This document shows, piece by piece, positions 51,900-61,514 of a stretch of DNA of 64,000 nucleotides (its first letter is position 1; each line of letters opens with the position of its first letter). The stretch is taken from the NCBI GenBank assembly GCA_020634975.1, contig JACKAQ010000002.1, positions 186,001-250,000 on the forward strand, read 5' to 3'. A program made the translations under genes and the position numbers. The stretch is from JACKAQ01 sp020634975 [NCBI: Calditrichia bacterium]. Lineage in GTDB: Bacteria > Calditrichota > Calditrichia > RBG-13-44-9. Under the pieces are notes generated by a model that was given only the letters and a program-made list of their open reading frames with translations, had not been told where the DNA came from and ran no database searches.

Positions 51900-53550
51900 T
51901 TTTTTTGGCGCGTTTGATTGAAGAATCCAGATTTTCGCAGAGATTTTCCCGCCCGATCTGATCCACCAAACCAATTTTTTCCAACGCGAACAACGGCTGC
52001 GTATGCACGCCGGAAAGAATAAGATGTGTGCCTTCCCGCTGCGTTTTTGCGATCACTTCATCGAGCGCTTTTATCCCGGTTGCGTCGATGGAAAGGACAT
52101 GGCGCATTCGCAAAATGAGCACCTGCGGTTTTTGGTGCACCACTCCCAACGCACTTTTGAACCGCTCTGCCGCACCGAAGAAGAACGGTCCGTTGACCTC
52201 GAAAATTTCCACGCCGTCGGGAATTCCGGCCTGATCTTCCATGGGTTCCTCTGCCGCATCTTCGTCATTCATTTGCCGGGTGACGTATCCGACTTTGGTG
52301 ACTTCGGACATTCGGCGCATAAAAAGTAACGCGGCGAGCACCACGCCAACCTGAATCGCAACGGTTAAATCGAGCAATACGGTCAGTAAAAATGTAGCGA
52401 GGAGCACCAGCACATCGCTGCGGGGGCTGCGAAAGAGTTTCACAAACAAATGCCATTCGCTCATGTTGTACGAAACGACAATCAAAATTCCGGCGAGTGT
52501 GGGCATCGGGATGAGCGCCGCCCATTTGCCAAAAAACAGCATAATCAGCAACAGCGTGATCGCATGAATGATTCCCGAAATTGGTGTGATGCCGCCATTT
52601 TTGATGTTCGTTGCAGTGCGGGCGATGGCACCGGTTGCCGGAATGCCACCGAAAATCGGCGAAAAAATATTAGCGACGCCCTGCGCAATCAATTCCATAT
52701 CCGAGCGGTGGCGGCGTCCGGTCATCCCGTCTGCGACAACCGCGGACAGCAGCGATTCGATGCCCGCAAGTAGCGCAATCGACAGCGCCGGCGAAAACAT
52801 CTGCCCGATCAGCTCAAAACTGATGTTCGGCAATTGCGGTTTCGGCAGCGAAGTGGGCACTTCGCCAAAGCGCGATCCGATGGTTTCTACCGGCAAATTG
52901 AACAGGCTTACCAACGCGGTAGTCACCAAAATGGCTACCAGCGAACCCGGAACCAGTCGCGTAACGCGCGGGAAAAGTTGCACAGTGGCGATCGTCAGCA
53001 CACCCAATCCCAATGCCGCCGGATTAAATGAATCGAAGTGATGGGCGTATGCCACCCATTTTTCAATGAATTCCGATGGAACGGTGGCGATGTCCAATCC
53101 CAAAAAATCGCGGATTTGTCCGGCAAAAATAATCAACGCGATACCGGTTGTGAAACCGACAGTAACGGGGTAGGGGATAAATTTGATGACCGCACCCAGC
53201 CGCGCGAAACCCATCGCAATCAACAAAATTCCGGAGATAAGCGTTGCTGTCGCCAGCCCGTCGTATCCGTATTGCTGAACGATGCCGTAAACGATAACGA
53301 TAAATGCGCCGGTCGGTCCGCCGATCTGTACCCGGCTGCCGCTCAGTGCGGAAATCAAAAAACCGGCGATGATGGCTGTGTATAATCCCTGCTCGGGTTT
53401 TACGCCGGAAGCGATGGCAAATGCGATCGCCAACGGCAATGCCACAATTCCGACGATGACGCCGGCTGTGAGATCTTTGCTGAAATGGCTAAATGTGTAG
53501 CCTTCGCGGAGCACGGTGATCAGTTTGGGTTCGAGCTTTTTTTCAGACAT
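51874..53550 (-). CDS. SulP-family anion transporter with STAS domain
   Basis: A 558-residue transporter with about 12 to 14 helices in the first 400 residues. SulP signatures are PLAIAFAIASGVKPEQGLYTAIIAGFLISALSGSRVQIGGPTGAF, and FGGIPATGAIARTATN. A cytoplasmic STAS domain follows (about 425-545, RMRHVLSIDATGIKALDEV). Substrate may be sulfate, bicarbonate or another anion; sequence alone does not tell. AAGGA sits six bases before the ATG. The stop overlaps the dam-like gene on the other strand. Confidence 0.92.
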   Translation of the reverse strand: MSEKKLEPKLITVLREGYTFSHFSKDLTAGVIVGIVALPLAIAFAIASGVKPEQGLYTAIIAGFLISALSGSRVQIGGPTGAFIVIVYGIVQQYGYDGLATATLISGILLIAMGFARLGAVIKFIPYPVTVGFTTGIALIIFAGQIRDFLGLDIATVPSEFIEKWVAYAHHFDSFNPAALGLGVLTIATVQLFPRVTRLVPGSLVAILVTTALVSLFNLPVETIGSRFGEVPTSLPKPQLPNISFELIGQMFSPALSIALLAGIESLLSAVVADGMTGRRHRSDMELIAQGVANIFSPIFGGIPATGAIARTATNIKNGGITPISGIIHAITLLLIMLFFGKWAALIPMPTLAGILIVVSYNMSEWHLFVKLFRSPRSDVLVLLATFLLTVLLDLTVAIQVGVVLAALLFMRRMSEVTKVGYVTRQMNDEDAAEEPMEDQAGIPDGVEIFEVNGPFFFGAAERFKSALGVVHQKPQVLILRMRHVLSIDATGIKALDEVIAKTQREGTHLILSGVHTQPLFALEKIGLVDQIGRENLCENLDSSIKRAKKIISTAAQH

Positions 53551-53763
53551 TCAACATCCTTAAAAAACAATGACATACGAAAAAGTTTTGTCTTCGGGTA
53601 GCAAGCCATCACAATTGTGAAAATGAATCATCAGTCTTTCAGCAATGATATGGTTGCAACTACACCAAGACAATTTGCTCATCAAAAATGTGACGAAGTT
53701 ACACAACACTTTGGCAGGGGGGATAGCAAAATTTTGAATATTTTCAAAAAGCTGGGAAAAAAA

Positions 53764-54201
53764 TCAGACGTTTTGGAGATACTTTTGGTAACCGTTTTTG
53801 CTCAGAAAAAACAACCCGCTCAACGAAATAAGGATCACCGGATAGCGGTAAATTGCCACAACATCGTAAATAAAAACCGCACCGTTAGCACCCATTACAA
53901 CAATCAAAAAAGCCATGATAATAAACACCCGTGCCCGTTCGGCGGCGATTGCTGTTGATGCAATAATCAGCGACAGCGCAGAGTGGAAAAGCAAAAATCC
54001 CACATAACCGTTGCGCGTCGCCTGCGAAAATTGCCATTCGTAGCGAAACGCCCAAACCATCAGCACGTGGATGGTGATTATCACGGCGGTAATCATCATC
54101 AGCATGCGGTGATTTTTTCCGAAAGAAGCATATATTGCATTTGTTGCCAATCCGATAAACCCGATAAATGCCAACAGAAACGTGATAAATTCTATCGTCA
54201 T
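53764..54201 (-). CDS. Hypothetical four-helix membrane protein
   Basis: A 145-residue protein with four predicted transmembrane helices and short loops (SFGKNHRMLMMITAVIITIHVLMVW and others). No family is recognised. AGAGG precedes the ATG at 54201 by five bases. It stands between SulP and the acs-like gene and has its own 5' region, so it is likely transcribed alone on the minus strand. Confidence 0.65.
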   Translation of the reverse strand: MTIEFITFLLAFIGFIGLATNAIYASFGKNHRMLMMITAVIITIHVLMVWAFRYEWQFSQATRNGYVGFLLFHSALSLIIASTAIAAERARVFIIMAFLIVVMGANGAVFIYDVVAIYRYPVILISLSGLFFLSKNGYQKYLQNV

Positions 54202-54335
54202 GAAAACCTCTTTTTAGGTTGTGAAATAGATCGAGCCGTAACGCGATTTCAAAAATACCAAATAATTTGGTTTCATCCAAAAAAACTGCCGTCGCGGTGA
54301 AGAGATGCGGGAAAACCTGCAAATCTTAATCTTCA

Positions 54336-54364
54336 TTGACATTTACGCGGTTGCACCGTTAAAT
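54336..54364 (+). promoter_or_regulatory. Sigma-70-type promoter of the acs-like gene
   Basis: Consensus TTGACA (54336-54341), a 17-base spacer, and TTAAAT (54359-54364, four of six). Expected start near 54371, leaving a 39-base leader to the ATG at 54410. This also argues against the in-frame start at 54305. Confidence 0.5.
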
Positions 54365-54409
54365 TTGATCGTTTCATTGAGGTCCAATTTCAAAACCGGA
54401 GCACGCCAA

Positions 54410-56377
54410 ATGTCTGCAAAAACCGATACATTCCCGTTCAATCAGAAAATCGCCTGGCAACCGAATCCCCAATGGATCGCGGAAAGTAACCTGCAATCGT
54501 TCATGAATGCCCATAATATTGCGAGTTATGACGATCTGTTTCGCAAATCGATTGAAGATATCCAGTGGTTTTGGGATGCGACACTTGCTGATCTGAATAT
54601 CGAATTTTACAAACCGTATAAAAAAATTGTTGATTTTGAGAACGGTGCAGCTTTTCCCAAATGGTGCGTTGACGGTAAGATGAATATTATCCACAACTGC
54701 CTCGATAAATGGCAGGAAACCCCGACCCGGAACCGCGTGGCGCTGCGCTGGGAAGGCGAGGAAGGCGAAATCCGGCAATATACTTATGCCGATTTACATC
54801 GCGAAGTGAATCGCTGTGCCAACGGATTGCGCTGCCTCGGTCTCGGCAAAGGCGATGCCGTCGGGCTGTACATGCCCATGATTCCCGAGTTGGCAATCGC
54901 GTTTTTGGCGATCATCAAAATTGGCGGCATTATTTTGCCGCTGTTCAGCGGATACGGACCAACTGCCGTTGCAACCCGTCTCGCCGATGCCGATGCCAAA
55001 GCGTTGGTAACCGCAGATGGCATGCTGCGTCGCGGGAAAGTAGTCGATATGAAATCGATGGCAGATGAAGCGTTGACGAATGTGTCGTCTGTAAAGCACG
55101 TTATTGTGGTGGATCGTATCAATAATGGCGATGTCCATTGGGTGAAAGATCGTGATCACTGGTGGCACGAATTTGTGCCGTTCCAATCCGCCAGAGCCAA
55201 AACAGAGCACACAGATGCGGAAGATCCGCTGATGATTATTTACACCAGCGGCACCACCGGTCGTCCGAAAGGCGCAGTGCACACCCATTGCGGATTTCCC
55301 ATAAAAGCTGCGCAAGATATGTATCACTCGATGGACGTAAAACCGCAGGACACGATGTATTGGATGAGCGATATGGGCTGGATGATGGGTCCGTGGGAAG
55401 TTTTCGGCACTTTGTTGATTGGTGCAACAATGGTGTTTTACGACGGAGCGCCCGATCACCCGGATGTGGAACGGCTGTGGCAAATCGTTGAAAATCATCA
55501 TGTTACGCATCTCGGTGTTTCGCCAACGCTGATACGCGCGCTCAAGCCGTACGGCAACGGACCGGTCAAAAAATTTGATTTGAGCAGCCTGCGGGCAGTG
55601 GGTTCAACGGGCAGCCCGTGGGACCCGGAATCGTGGTTGTGGTTGTTCAACAATGTGTTGGGAGGCAAAAAACCGATCCTCAATTATTCCGGTGGCACGG
55701 AAATCAGTGGCGGCATTGTTTGCGGCAATTTTTTTAGGCCGCTAAAGCCCTGTGCCTTTTCCGGTCCGGTTGTGGGGATGGATGCGGATGTGCTCAACGA
55801 TAAAGGCGAGCCTGTTCGCGGTACCGTTGGCGAGTTGGTGATCCGTCAGCCGTGGATCGGAATGACCCGCGGATTTTGGCGCGATGACGAACGATATCTC
55901 GATTCATACTGGCGCACATTTGAGAACATCTGGCGCCACGGCGATTTTGCCGCTATCGACGATGATGGGCTGTGGTTTATCCTCGGGCGCAGTGATGACA
56001 CCATAAAAATTGCGGGAAAACGTCTCGGACCGGCAGAAGTGGAATCGATTGTGAACGCCCATGCCGCGGTCACCGAATCTGCGGCGATTGCCGTTCCTCA
56101 CCCTGTAAAAGATAACGAAGTGGTTGTTTTTTGTGTGCTTAGCGAAGGAATAAAACCGGACGAACGGCTCCGGGATGAATTGATGAATCTGATTGTTGCA
56201 GAATTGGGGAAGCCGCTAAAGCCAAAAGCCATAAAATTTACAACTGCGCTGCCGAAAACCCGAAACGCAAAAGTAATGCGCCGGGTAATACGCGCAGCGT
56301 TTTTGGGCGAAGACCCGGGCGATGTGAGCAGCCTCGAGCATCCAGAAACGGTGGATGCCATTCGCAACGCAAAATAA
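54410..56377 (+). CDS. Acetyl-CoA synthetase-like acyl-CoA ligase
   Basis: A 655-residue ANL-superfamily ligase. The P-loop-like A3 motif is IIYTSGTTGRPKG near residue 280. Other cores are MSDMGWMMGPWE, NYSGGTEISGG, and DNEVVVFCVLSEG. The A10 motif reads PKTRNAKVMRR with the usual acetylation-sensitive Lys. Overall length and the N-terminal WFWDATLADLNIEFYKPY region fit the Acs branch (acetate or propionate activation), but acetoacetyl-CoA synthetase-type substrates remain possible. GGAG lies nine bases before the ATG. A bidirectional terminator follows. Confidence 0.88.
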   Translation: MSAKTDTFPFNQKIAWQPNPQWIAESNLQSFMNAHNIASYDDLFRKSIEDIQWFWDATLADLNIEFYKPYKKIVDFENGAAFPKWCVDGKMNIIHNCLDKWQETPTRNRVALRWEGEEGEIRQYTYADLHREVNRCANGLRCLGLGKGDAVGLYMPMIPELAIAFLAIIKIGGIILPLFSGYGPTAVATRLADADAKALVTADGMLRRGKVVDMKSMADEALTNVSSVKHVIVVDRINNGDVHWVKDRDHWWHEFVPFQSARAKTEHTDAEDPLMIIYTSGTTGRPKGAVHTHCGFPIKAAQDMYHSMDVKPQDTMYWMSDMGWMMGPWEVFGTLLIGATMVFYDGAPDHPDVERLWQIVENHHVTHLGVSPTLIRALKPYGNGPVKKFDLSSLRAVGSTGSPWDPESWLWLFNNVLGGKKPILNYSGGTEISGGIVCGNFFRPLKPCAFSGPVVGMDADVLNDKGEPVRGTVGELVIRQPWIGMTRGFWRDDERYLDSYWRTFENIWRHGDFAAIDDDGLWFILGRSDDTIKIAGKRLGPAEVESIVNAHAAVTESAAIAVPHPVKDNEVVVFCVLSEGIKPDERLRDELMNLIVAELGKPLKPKAIKFTTALPKTRNAKVMRRVIRAAFLGEDPGDVSSLEHPETVDAIRNAK

Positions 56378-56399
56378 CCCGAACATCAAACTGAAATGA

Positions 56400-56428
56400 A
56401 AAAGGGGCAAAAGTTATTCGCCCCTTTT
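56400..56428. terminator. Bidirectional terminator
   Basis: AAAAGGGGC/GCCCCTTTT (56400-56408 with 56420-56428) with an 11-base loop, between the convergent stops of the acs-like gene (56377) and lysA (56439). A/T-rich flanks on both sides suit both directions. Confidence 0.75.
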
Positions 56429-56438
56429 GAAAATTAAC

Positions 56439-57599
56439 CTATCCCGCCAAATCATCCGAAAAAACAGCTTGCACGGGCTCCCGCAAATTATAACGCGAAG
56501 CCATTACTGCACCATACGCGCCCGCACTTCGAATGGCGATCAAATCGCCGCGGCGGGTTTCCGGAAGCGAAATATCTTTGCCGAAACTGTCGGATGATTC
56601 GCAAATCGGGCCAACAACGTCGTAAGCTTTTTCAGCCCGATCGCTGGAAATATTTTCAATTTTGTGAAACGCCTGATACAGCGCCGGACGAATCAGCTCG
56701 GTCATCCCCGCATCGATAATCGCGAATTGCTTTTTGCGTCCTTCTTTAATATACAGCACTCTGCTGATCAGCGAGCCGCATTGCCCGACCAGTGCCCGCC
56801 CCAATTCAAAATGCACCGTTTGGTGCGGTCGAACCACCAGTTTTTGCTGAAAAATGCCAAAATAGCGTTCAAAATCGACAATCGGATGCTCGTCCGGGTG
56901 ATAATAATCGATGCCCAAACCGCCGCCCAAATTCACATGTTCAATGCGAATATTGGCTTCATCCAGCCCGTCCTGAATTTCGTTTACCCGGTCGCACAGC
57001 AATTCGTAGGTTGATAAATCCGTCACCTGCGATCCGATATGAAAATGAATCCCGACCAATTGCACGTTTTTGCATTCGGGCAACTGCGCCAGAATTGCCG
57101 GAATATCGCTGCGATAAATCCCAAATTTATTTTCTTCTTTACCGGTGGTGATGTAATGATGGGTGTGCGGATCAACATCCGGATTGATGCGCAAAGCGAT
57201 CCGCGCAATTTTTCCGGCACTTTTTGCCAGCCCGTCAATAACCGAAATTTCCTGTGGCGATTCGCAGTTGAAACAAAAAATATCCGCTGCCAATGCTGAT
57301 TTTATTTCCGTATCAGATTTCCCAACACCAGCAAAAACAATACTTTCCGAAGAAAAGCCAACCGCAAGCGCACGAGCAACTTCACCGCCACTTACGCAAT
57401 CCGCACCAAATCCATTTGAGAGCAATTCCTTTAAAATGCGCTCTTCAAAATTAGCTTTCATCGCAAAATGGATGTGAAAATTGCCCGGTTTTGCAGCGTC
57501 ATTTGCCGCAAAAATGGTTCGGCGTAATAAATCCATATCGTAATAATAAAAGGGTGTATCCATCTGCTGAAATTTTGAAATCGTGTTTGCAGAAAACAT
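56439..57599 (-). CDS. lysA: Diaminopimelate decarboxylase
   Basis: Last step of lysine synthesis, removing CO2 from meso-diaminopimelate. A 386-residue fold-type III PLP enzyme. The cofactor lysine is Lys48 in HFAMKAN. Other motifs are GADCVSGGE, GIHFHIGSQV, LGGGLGIDY, and GPICESSD with the active-site Cys. The ATG at 57599 has AGGA six bases upstream; a TTG two codons earlier overlaps that site. No lysine-pathway neighbours are present. The ornithine/arginine decarboxylase alternative is less likely because of the ESSD motif. Confidence 0.92.
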   Translation of the reverse strand: MFSANTISKFQQMDTPFYYYDMDLLRRTIFAANDAAKPGNFHIHFAMKANFEERILKELLSNGFGADCVSGGEVARALAVGFSSESIVFAGVGKSDTEIKSALAADIFCFNCESPQEISVIDGLAKSAGKIARIALRINPDVDPHTHHYITTGKEENKFGIYRSDIPAILAQLPECKNVQLVGIHFHIGSQVTDLSTYELLCDRVNEIQDGLDEANIRIEHVNLGGGLGIDYYHPDEHPIVDFERYFGIFQQKLVVRPHQTVHFELGRALVGQCGSLISRVLYIKEGRKKQFAIIDAGMTELIRPALYQAFHKIENISSDRAEKAYDVVGPICESSDSFGKDISLPETRRGDLIAIRSAGAYGAVMASRYNLREPVQAVFSDDLAG

Positions 57600-57754
57600 G
57601 CTCAATCCTGTTGTTGAATGTGGTCAATCGCCGGAATTACGGCATCAGCTGTTTAAGGGGGTAAAGTTACAACACTCAATAATAATTGTCATCCTCAAAT
57701 TTCCCAAAAAGTAATACCAAAATTAGTGGATTATAATTTTTGCCATCTGGGAAA

Positions 57755-60478
57755 TTAACGAAGCAGCAACAATTTCCGGGTTTGTTGAAAATGGCCGGAT
57801 TCCATCCGCAGCAGGTAAACACCGCTGGCACCCGGTTCGCCGTTTTCATTTTGCCCATTCCAAATGATGCGATGTTCTCCGGCAGGTTGTTGTGCGTCCA
57901 GCAATGTTTTAATTTCCTGACCCAACATGTTGTAAATATGCAGTTTAACATCGCTTGCGTGGGTCAATTGGAACCGGATAATCGTGGATGGATTGAACGG
58001 ATTTGGATAATTCGGCAACAGTGCAATTTTTGTCGGCAGTGTTTCGCCGACGTTGCCAATACTCGTTTGGCTGGAGTCATCGGAAAAAATCGCGGTGAAA
58101 TTTGCCCGGCTGCTGTCAAAAAAAATGGTCAGATATGGGGGCTGATAATTCCAGTCCGTGATATTTTCGCCAGACACAGAAAGCGGCAGAAATATGCTGT
58201 TTACCCGCAACTCATTCGCCGATTTTCCCGGATTTAGGATGGTCGCAAACAACGTATCGCCGTGAAATTCGGCGAAAACGCCGGTTGTATCGCTGCTCGA
58301 AAACAGTGTGTCCGCACTGCCGTTTACGCGTTCGGAAATCACCTGTTTTCCATCCATATACAGCACGGAAAAATCCGTTGGGTCAACTGGATTTTCGCGG
58401 ACAAACAGCAACCGCCCGTCGGTTGCCAAATGCGCCAAATTTCCGGTGAGCTGATCGATTGTCAGCAGCGAATCCGTTGTTCCGGCGATCATTTGATACC
58501 GTTGCCCATTTCGCAAAACCTGCAATCCGGTGGCGTTTTGCGATGATGGCATCAATGTAATTTGTGGCTCGGATTCGCTGTGGCGAAACGGAATGAGCGC
58601 CGAAACGGCATTCGTTTTCGCAGCAATTTGGTGAACCCGCAATGTTGAATGATGCGCCCATTCCTGATATTTTGGTGCATGTTTGCTGCGAGCGGTTTCG
58701 AATGCTGCTGCGCTATCGACTGTGGCAACTGTGGCTTTGAGGCGCATTTCTCCGGCGTTCCAGATTGCGCTATGTTGAGCAAAATTAGGGAGATATGTGC
58801 CGATACTGTCATCGCCGTTGCCGTGCAGTTGAAACGTGAATTTGCGCGGTTCTGCGCTCCGCATTTCATCTACGATGATAAAAAATTCGCGATCTGCAAA
58901 CAGCACGCTGCGCCGGATATCGCTATTTTGGTAGCGGGTTCGCACCTCCGCAAAATCGCTGTTGCGCTGCCGGATGGTATTTTCGATAAAAGCATCCACA
59001 CCGTATAAAAATTGTTCGTTGCCGTTCCACTGGAGTGCGCTGTCCGGTCCGGCATCGTCTACTAAAATCACGTTGTGCTGCGCGCTGTATTTGGTTTGAT
59101 AATTGTTCGGATAATCAAAATATCCGGGATGCAGCGCCAGCATTTCGCCACCGGCGAAAATCATAAAATCGCCCTCATCGGCGTGATTGTGTCCGTTCGG
59201 GATAAAAAAATTGGCGGTTCGCGCCTGCCCGTTCTTTCCGGTGAGATGCATCAGCGTGGCGGTGCTGTCCCAGCTGCTACGGAATACGACCGAGCCGGCC
59301 AACGGCAAAAACTGGGTGGGTTGCCAATTTTCCGGCACTTCGCTAAAATCGACCGCATTGGCGATGTAATCTGCCCGCAAATCGTAAATGCCGGAAAGTT
59401 TGTTGCTCAAATCCGATTTGATTGCGGCGCTCAACGGCCAAGCAAAATGCTGCGGTGCACCGGGCATGTTGCCCAACATTGCCAGCTCGGGAAAATCTGC
59501 GTTGAGATAAGCGTCTTCGATGGGAATCAGCCCGCCATCTGGCAATTTCAATTTGGTAATGGTGTTCATTAGTAGAACGTAATTTTCGTTGTGCCAGGGA
59601 TTCCGGATGGTTCGCCCCAAAAAATCCTCGCTGAAATCGCCCAAAAAGCGCTCCAGCGATGCGAACATCGGGATGGCGTACAGCATCGCGTAAGTCAAAT
59701 AATAACTGCCCTCTGCGAAGCCCGATTCGCTCTCCGCGCTGCTCTGAAAATCCCAAAATGAGCGATCGATATTGTTCATCCCCAACGCCGCCCAATTTGC
59801 CGGCTGTCCGGTGGAATCCGCTGTTTCGACATGATTGAAAACGATGGCGCCCATCGTGAGCGCTGCGCTGTAAATGATTCGCAAATTGGCAAAATAGGCA
59901 AATTGGTTAAATTGCGGGTTGCTGGCTTGCGCATACAATCTCGAAATGTATTCGTGAATGCGGTTTGCGCCATTGCTCCAAAGTGTATCCAATGGAATAT
60001 TGCAACCTGCCAGCATGTCGTAAGCCTGGCAATACGAGATTATTTCGCGGGCGCGATAATGCCACTGGTCATATTGGGTGTAGCTGCTAACAGAAATATC
60101 TGCGGTTTCGAACCCTTGAAACACCAAATTTTTGAGGGTTTCGCGTTCAGCTTCGGTCAATTTTACCAGCGATCCGTTTTCCGGTTTTCGATTGATGGCG
60201 TACACAAACGCTGCGTTTTTGGTGATTTTTGCAATTGTTTCGCGGTTTGTCGGGGGTTGCGACAGGGTTTGATAAAGTCCCGTAAATAATTGAAAATGCA
60301 GAGGGTTAGATTCGATGCGCGAAACAATAATGGATGTATCGGCTGCCGAAAAAATGGTTCGGGGATAATGCGTTACTTCCGCATGCCACGTGCCGGCGGG
60401 CGTTTGGGCAAAAGCCGTAAATACCGATATTGCCCAAACGAACAACATTTTTAATCCAGATATTCGAAAATACATCAT
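57755..60478 (-). CDS. Secreted heparinase II/III-like protein with C-terminal sorting domain
   Basis: A 907-residue exported protein from ATG at 60478, with a signal peptide (about 1-25, ending FTAFAQ). Residues about 90-400 look like an alpha/alpha toroid typical of polysaccharide lyases. Residues about 420-480 contain the heparinase II/III-like sheet start NGHNHADEGDFMIFAGGEML. The catalytic assignment rests on that block. A C-terminal domain at about 830-907 has the LLPNYPNPFNPST motif and ends RKLLLLR, the T9SS-like sorting or surface-anchoring module of this phylum. Substrate unknown. An internal ATG ATG pair starts it; upstream TTG/ATG codons would precede the signal peptide. Confidence 0.78.
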   Translation of the reverse strand: MMYFRISGLKMLFVWAISVFTAFAQTPAGTWHAEVTHYPRTIFSAADTSIIVSRIESNPLHFQLFTGLYQTLSQPPTNRETIAKITKNAAFVYAINRKPENGSLVKLTEAERETLKNLVFQGFETADISVSSYTQYDQWHYRAREIISYCQAYDMLAGCNIPLDTLWSNGANRIHEYISRLYAQASNPQFNQFAYFANLRIIYSAALTMGAIVFNHVETADSTGQPANWAALGMNNIDRSFWDFQSSAESESGFAEGSYYLTYAMLYAIPMFASLERFLGDFSEDFLGRTIRNPWHNENYVLLMNTITKLKLPDGGLIPIEDAYLNADFPELAMLGNMPGAPQHFAWPLSAAIKSDLSNKLSGIYDLRADYIANAVDFSEVPENWQPTQFLPLAGSVVFRSSWDSTATLMHLTGKNGQARTANFFIPNGHNHADEGDFMIFAGGEMLALHPGYFDYPNNYQTKYSAQHNVILVDDAGPDSALQWNGNEQFLYGVDAFIENTIRQRNSDFAEVRTRYQNSDIRRSVLFADREFFIIVDEMRSAEPRKFTFQLHGNGDDSIGTYLPNFAQHSAIWNAGEMRLKATVATVDSAAAFETARSKHAPKYQEWAHHSTLRVHQIAAKTNAVSALIPFRHSESEPQITLMPSSQNATGLQVLRNGQRYQMIAGTTDSLLTIDQLTGNLAHLATDGRLLFVRENPVDPTDFSVLYMDGKQVISERVNGSADTLFSSSDTTGVFAEFHGDTLFATILNPGKSANELRVNSIFLPLSVSGENITDWNYQPPYLTIFFDSSRANFTAIFSDDSSQTSIGNVGETLPTKIALLPNYPNPFNPSTIIRFQLTHASDVKLHIYNMLGQEIKTLLDAQQPAGEHRIIWNGQNENGEPGASGVYLLRMESGHFQQTRKLLLLR

Positions 60479-60531
60479 ATTTTTTCCGTGGTTTATAAAA
60501 TAAAATGGCTCCGTGGCGGCATTATCCGTTG

Positions 60532-60556
60532 TCCGGAAACACATCTGCTTTCCGGA
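60532..60556. repeat. Inverted repeat upstream of the heparinase-like gene
   Basis: TCCGGAAA (60532-60539) and TTTCCGGA (60549-60556) form a perfect eight-pair stem around a nine-base loop. It lies about 54 bases ahead of the ATG at 60478 and has no T-run, so it may be a leader stem or operator. Confidence 0.4.
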
Positions 60557-60658
60557 AAACATTAACAAGTATCGGTTAGGAATCTGCTGACTATAGGGGT
60601 TTGGGGAAGGGGAGGAGTAATGCCGATAAAACGGAGATGTTAACTATCGATTAAACAA

Positions 60659-61384
60659 TCATTTATCGCCTTGATAAATAGTGGCAATGCCAAATGTTAG
60701 CGGTGCCATTTTTACATCCTGGAATCCGGCATCGCGCATCAAACTACAAAATTCTTCGCCATACGGGAACGATTCAACGGTATCGTTGAGGTAACGATAT
60801 GCAAACGAATCACCAGAAATCAGCCCGCCGATTCGCGGTAAAATATTGCGAAAATAGAACAAATACAGTCCGCGCAACAGTGCATTGTTGGGGAGCGAAA
60901 ATTCCAGAATGAGCGCACGCCCGTTTTTTTTCAGCACGCGGTGCATTTCGCTGAGTGCTTTTGGAACATCGATTACATTGCGAATGCCAAAAGAAATTGT
61001 GGTTGCATCGAACTGGTTATCGGAAAACGGGATAGCCACGGCGTTTCCGGTTTTGAGCGAAAACCGGTCGCTAATGCCAGCTTTTTCCAATTTCGGGCGA
61101 CCGTATTCGAGCATTTTTTCCGCCATATCTATGCCGATTCCCGATTTCACTGCTGCGTTCGCCTGTTGCATAAAAATAATCAAATCGCCGGTGCCGGTGG
61201 CGACATCCAACACATGCAATTCCGGCTGTTCCGGCAAATGCCGGGCAACTTTTTTACGCCAAACCACATCCTGTCCGAGGGATAACATGCGATTCAATAA
61301 ATCGTATCGATGGGCGATACGGTCAAACATTTTCCAAACTTCTTTACGGGAATGGTTTTTGGCTGTTGTTGCGGGCTCTGTCAT
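60659..61384 (-). CDS. menG: Demethylmenaquinone/ubiquinone methyltransferase
   Basis: A 241-residue UbiE/MenG enzyme that adds the final methyl group to the quinone ring. Signatures are VWKMFDRIAHRYDLLNRMLSLG, VLDVATGTGDL (SAM motif I), TISFGIRNV, and the C-terminal YRYLNDTVESFPYGEEFCSLM. In this type of organism menaquinone is the likely substrate, hence menG, but ubiE is equally used for the family. It stands alone between two minus-strand genes. Confidence 0.93.
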   Translation of the reverse strand: MTEPATTAKNHSRKEVWKMFDRIAHRYDLLNRMLSLGQDVVWRKKVARHLPEQPELHVLDVATGTGDLIIFMQQANAAVKSGIGIDMAEKMLEYGRPKLEKAGISDRFSLKTGNAVAIPFSDNQFDATTISFGIRNVIDVPKALSEMHRVLKKNGRALILEFSLPNNALLRGLYLFYFRNILPRIGGLISGDSFAYRYLNDTVESFPYGEEFCSLMRDAGFQDVKMAPLTFGIATIYQGDK

Positions 61385-61514
61385 ATTAAAATAGATTTAG
61401 TTCAATAATTACAATTGTTTACGAAAACAAATCCGGTTTTAAATCCGGCTAACGGGAACAAATATAGGGCGATATTTTTTGATCGCCAACCCATTTCAAA
61501 GTTTTTATCGCGGA

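Noticed and set aside
54794-55510. 238-codon minus-strand open frame inside the acs-like gene
   Set aside because: Antisense to the conserved ANL core; no recognisable domain.
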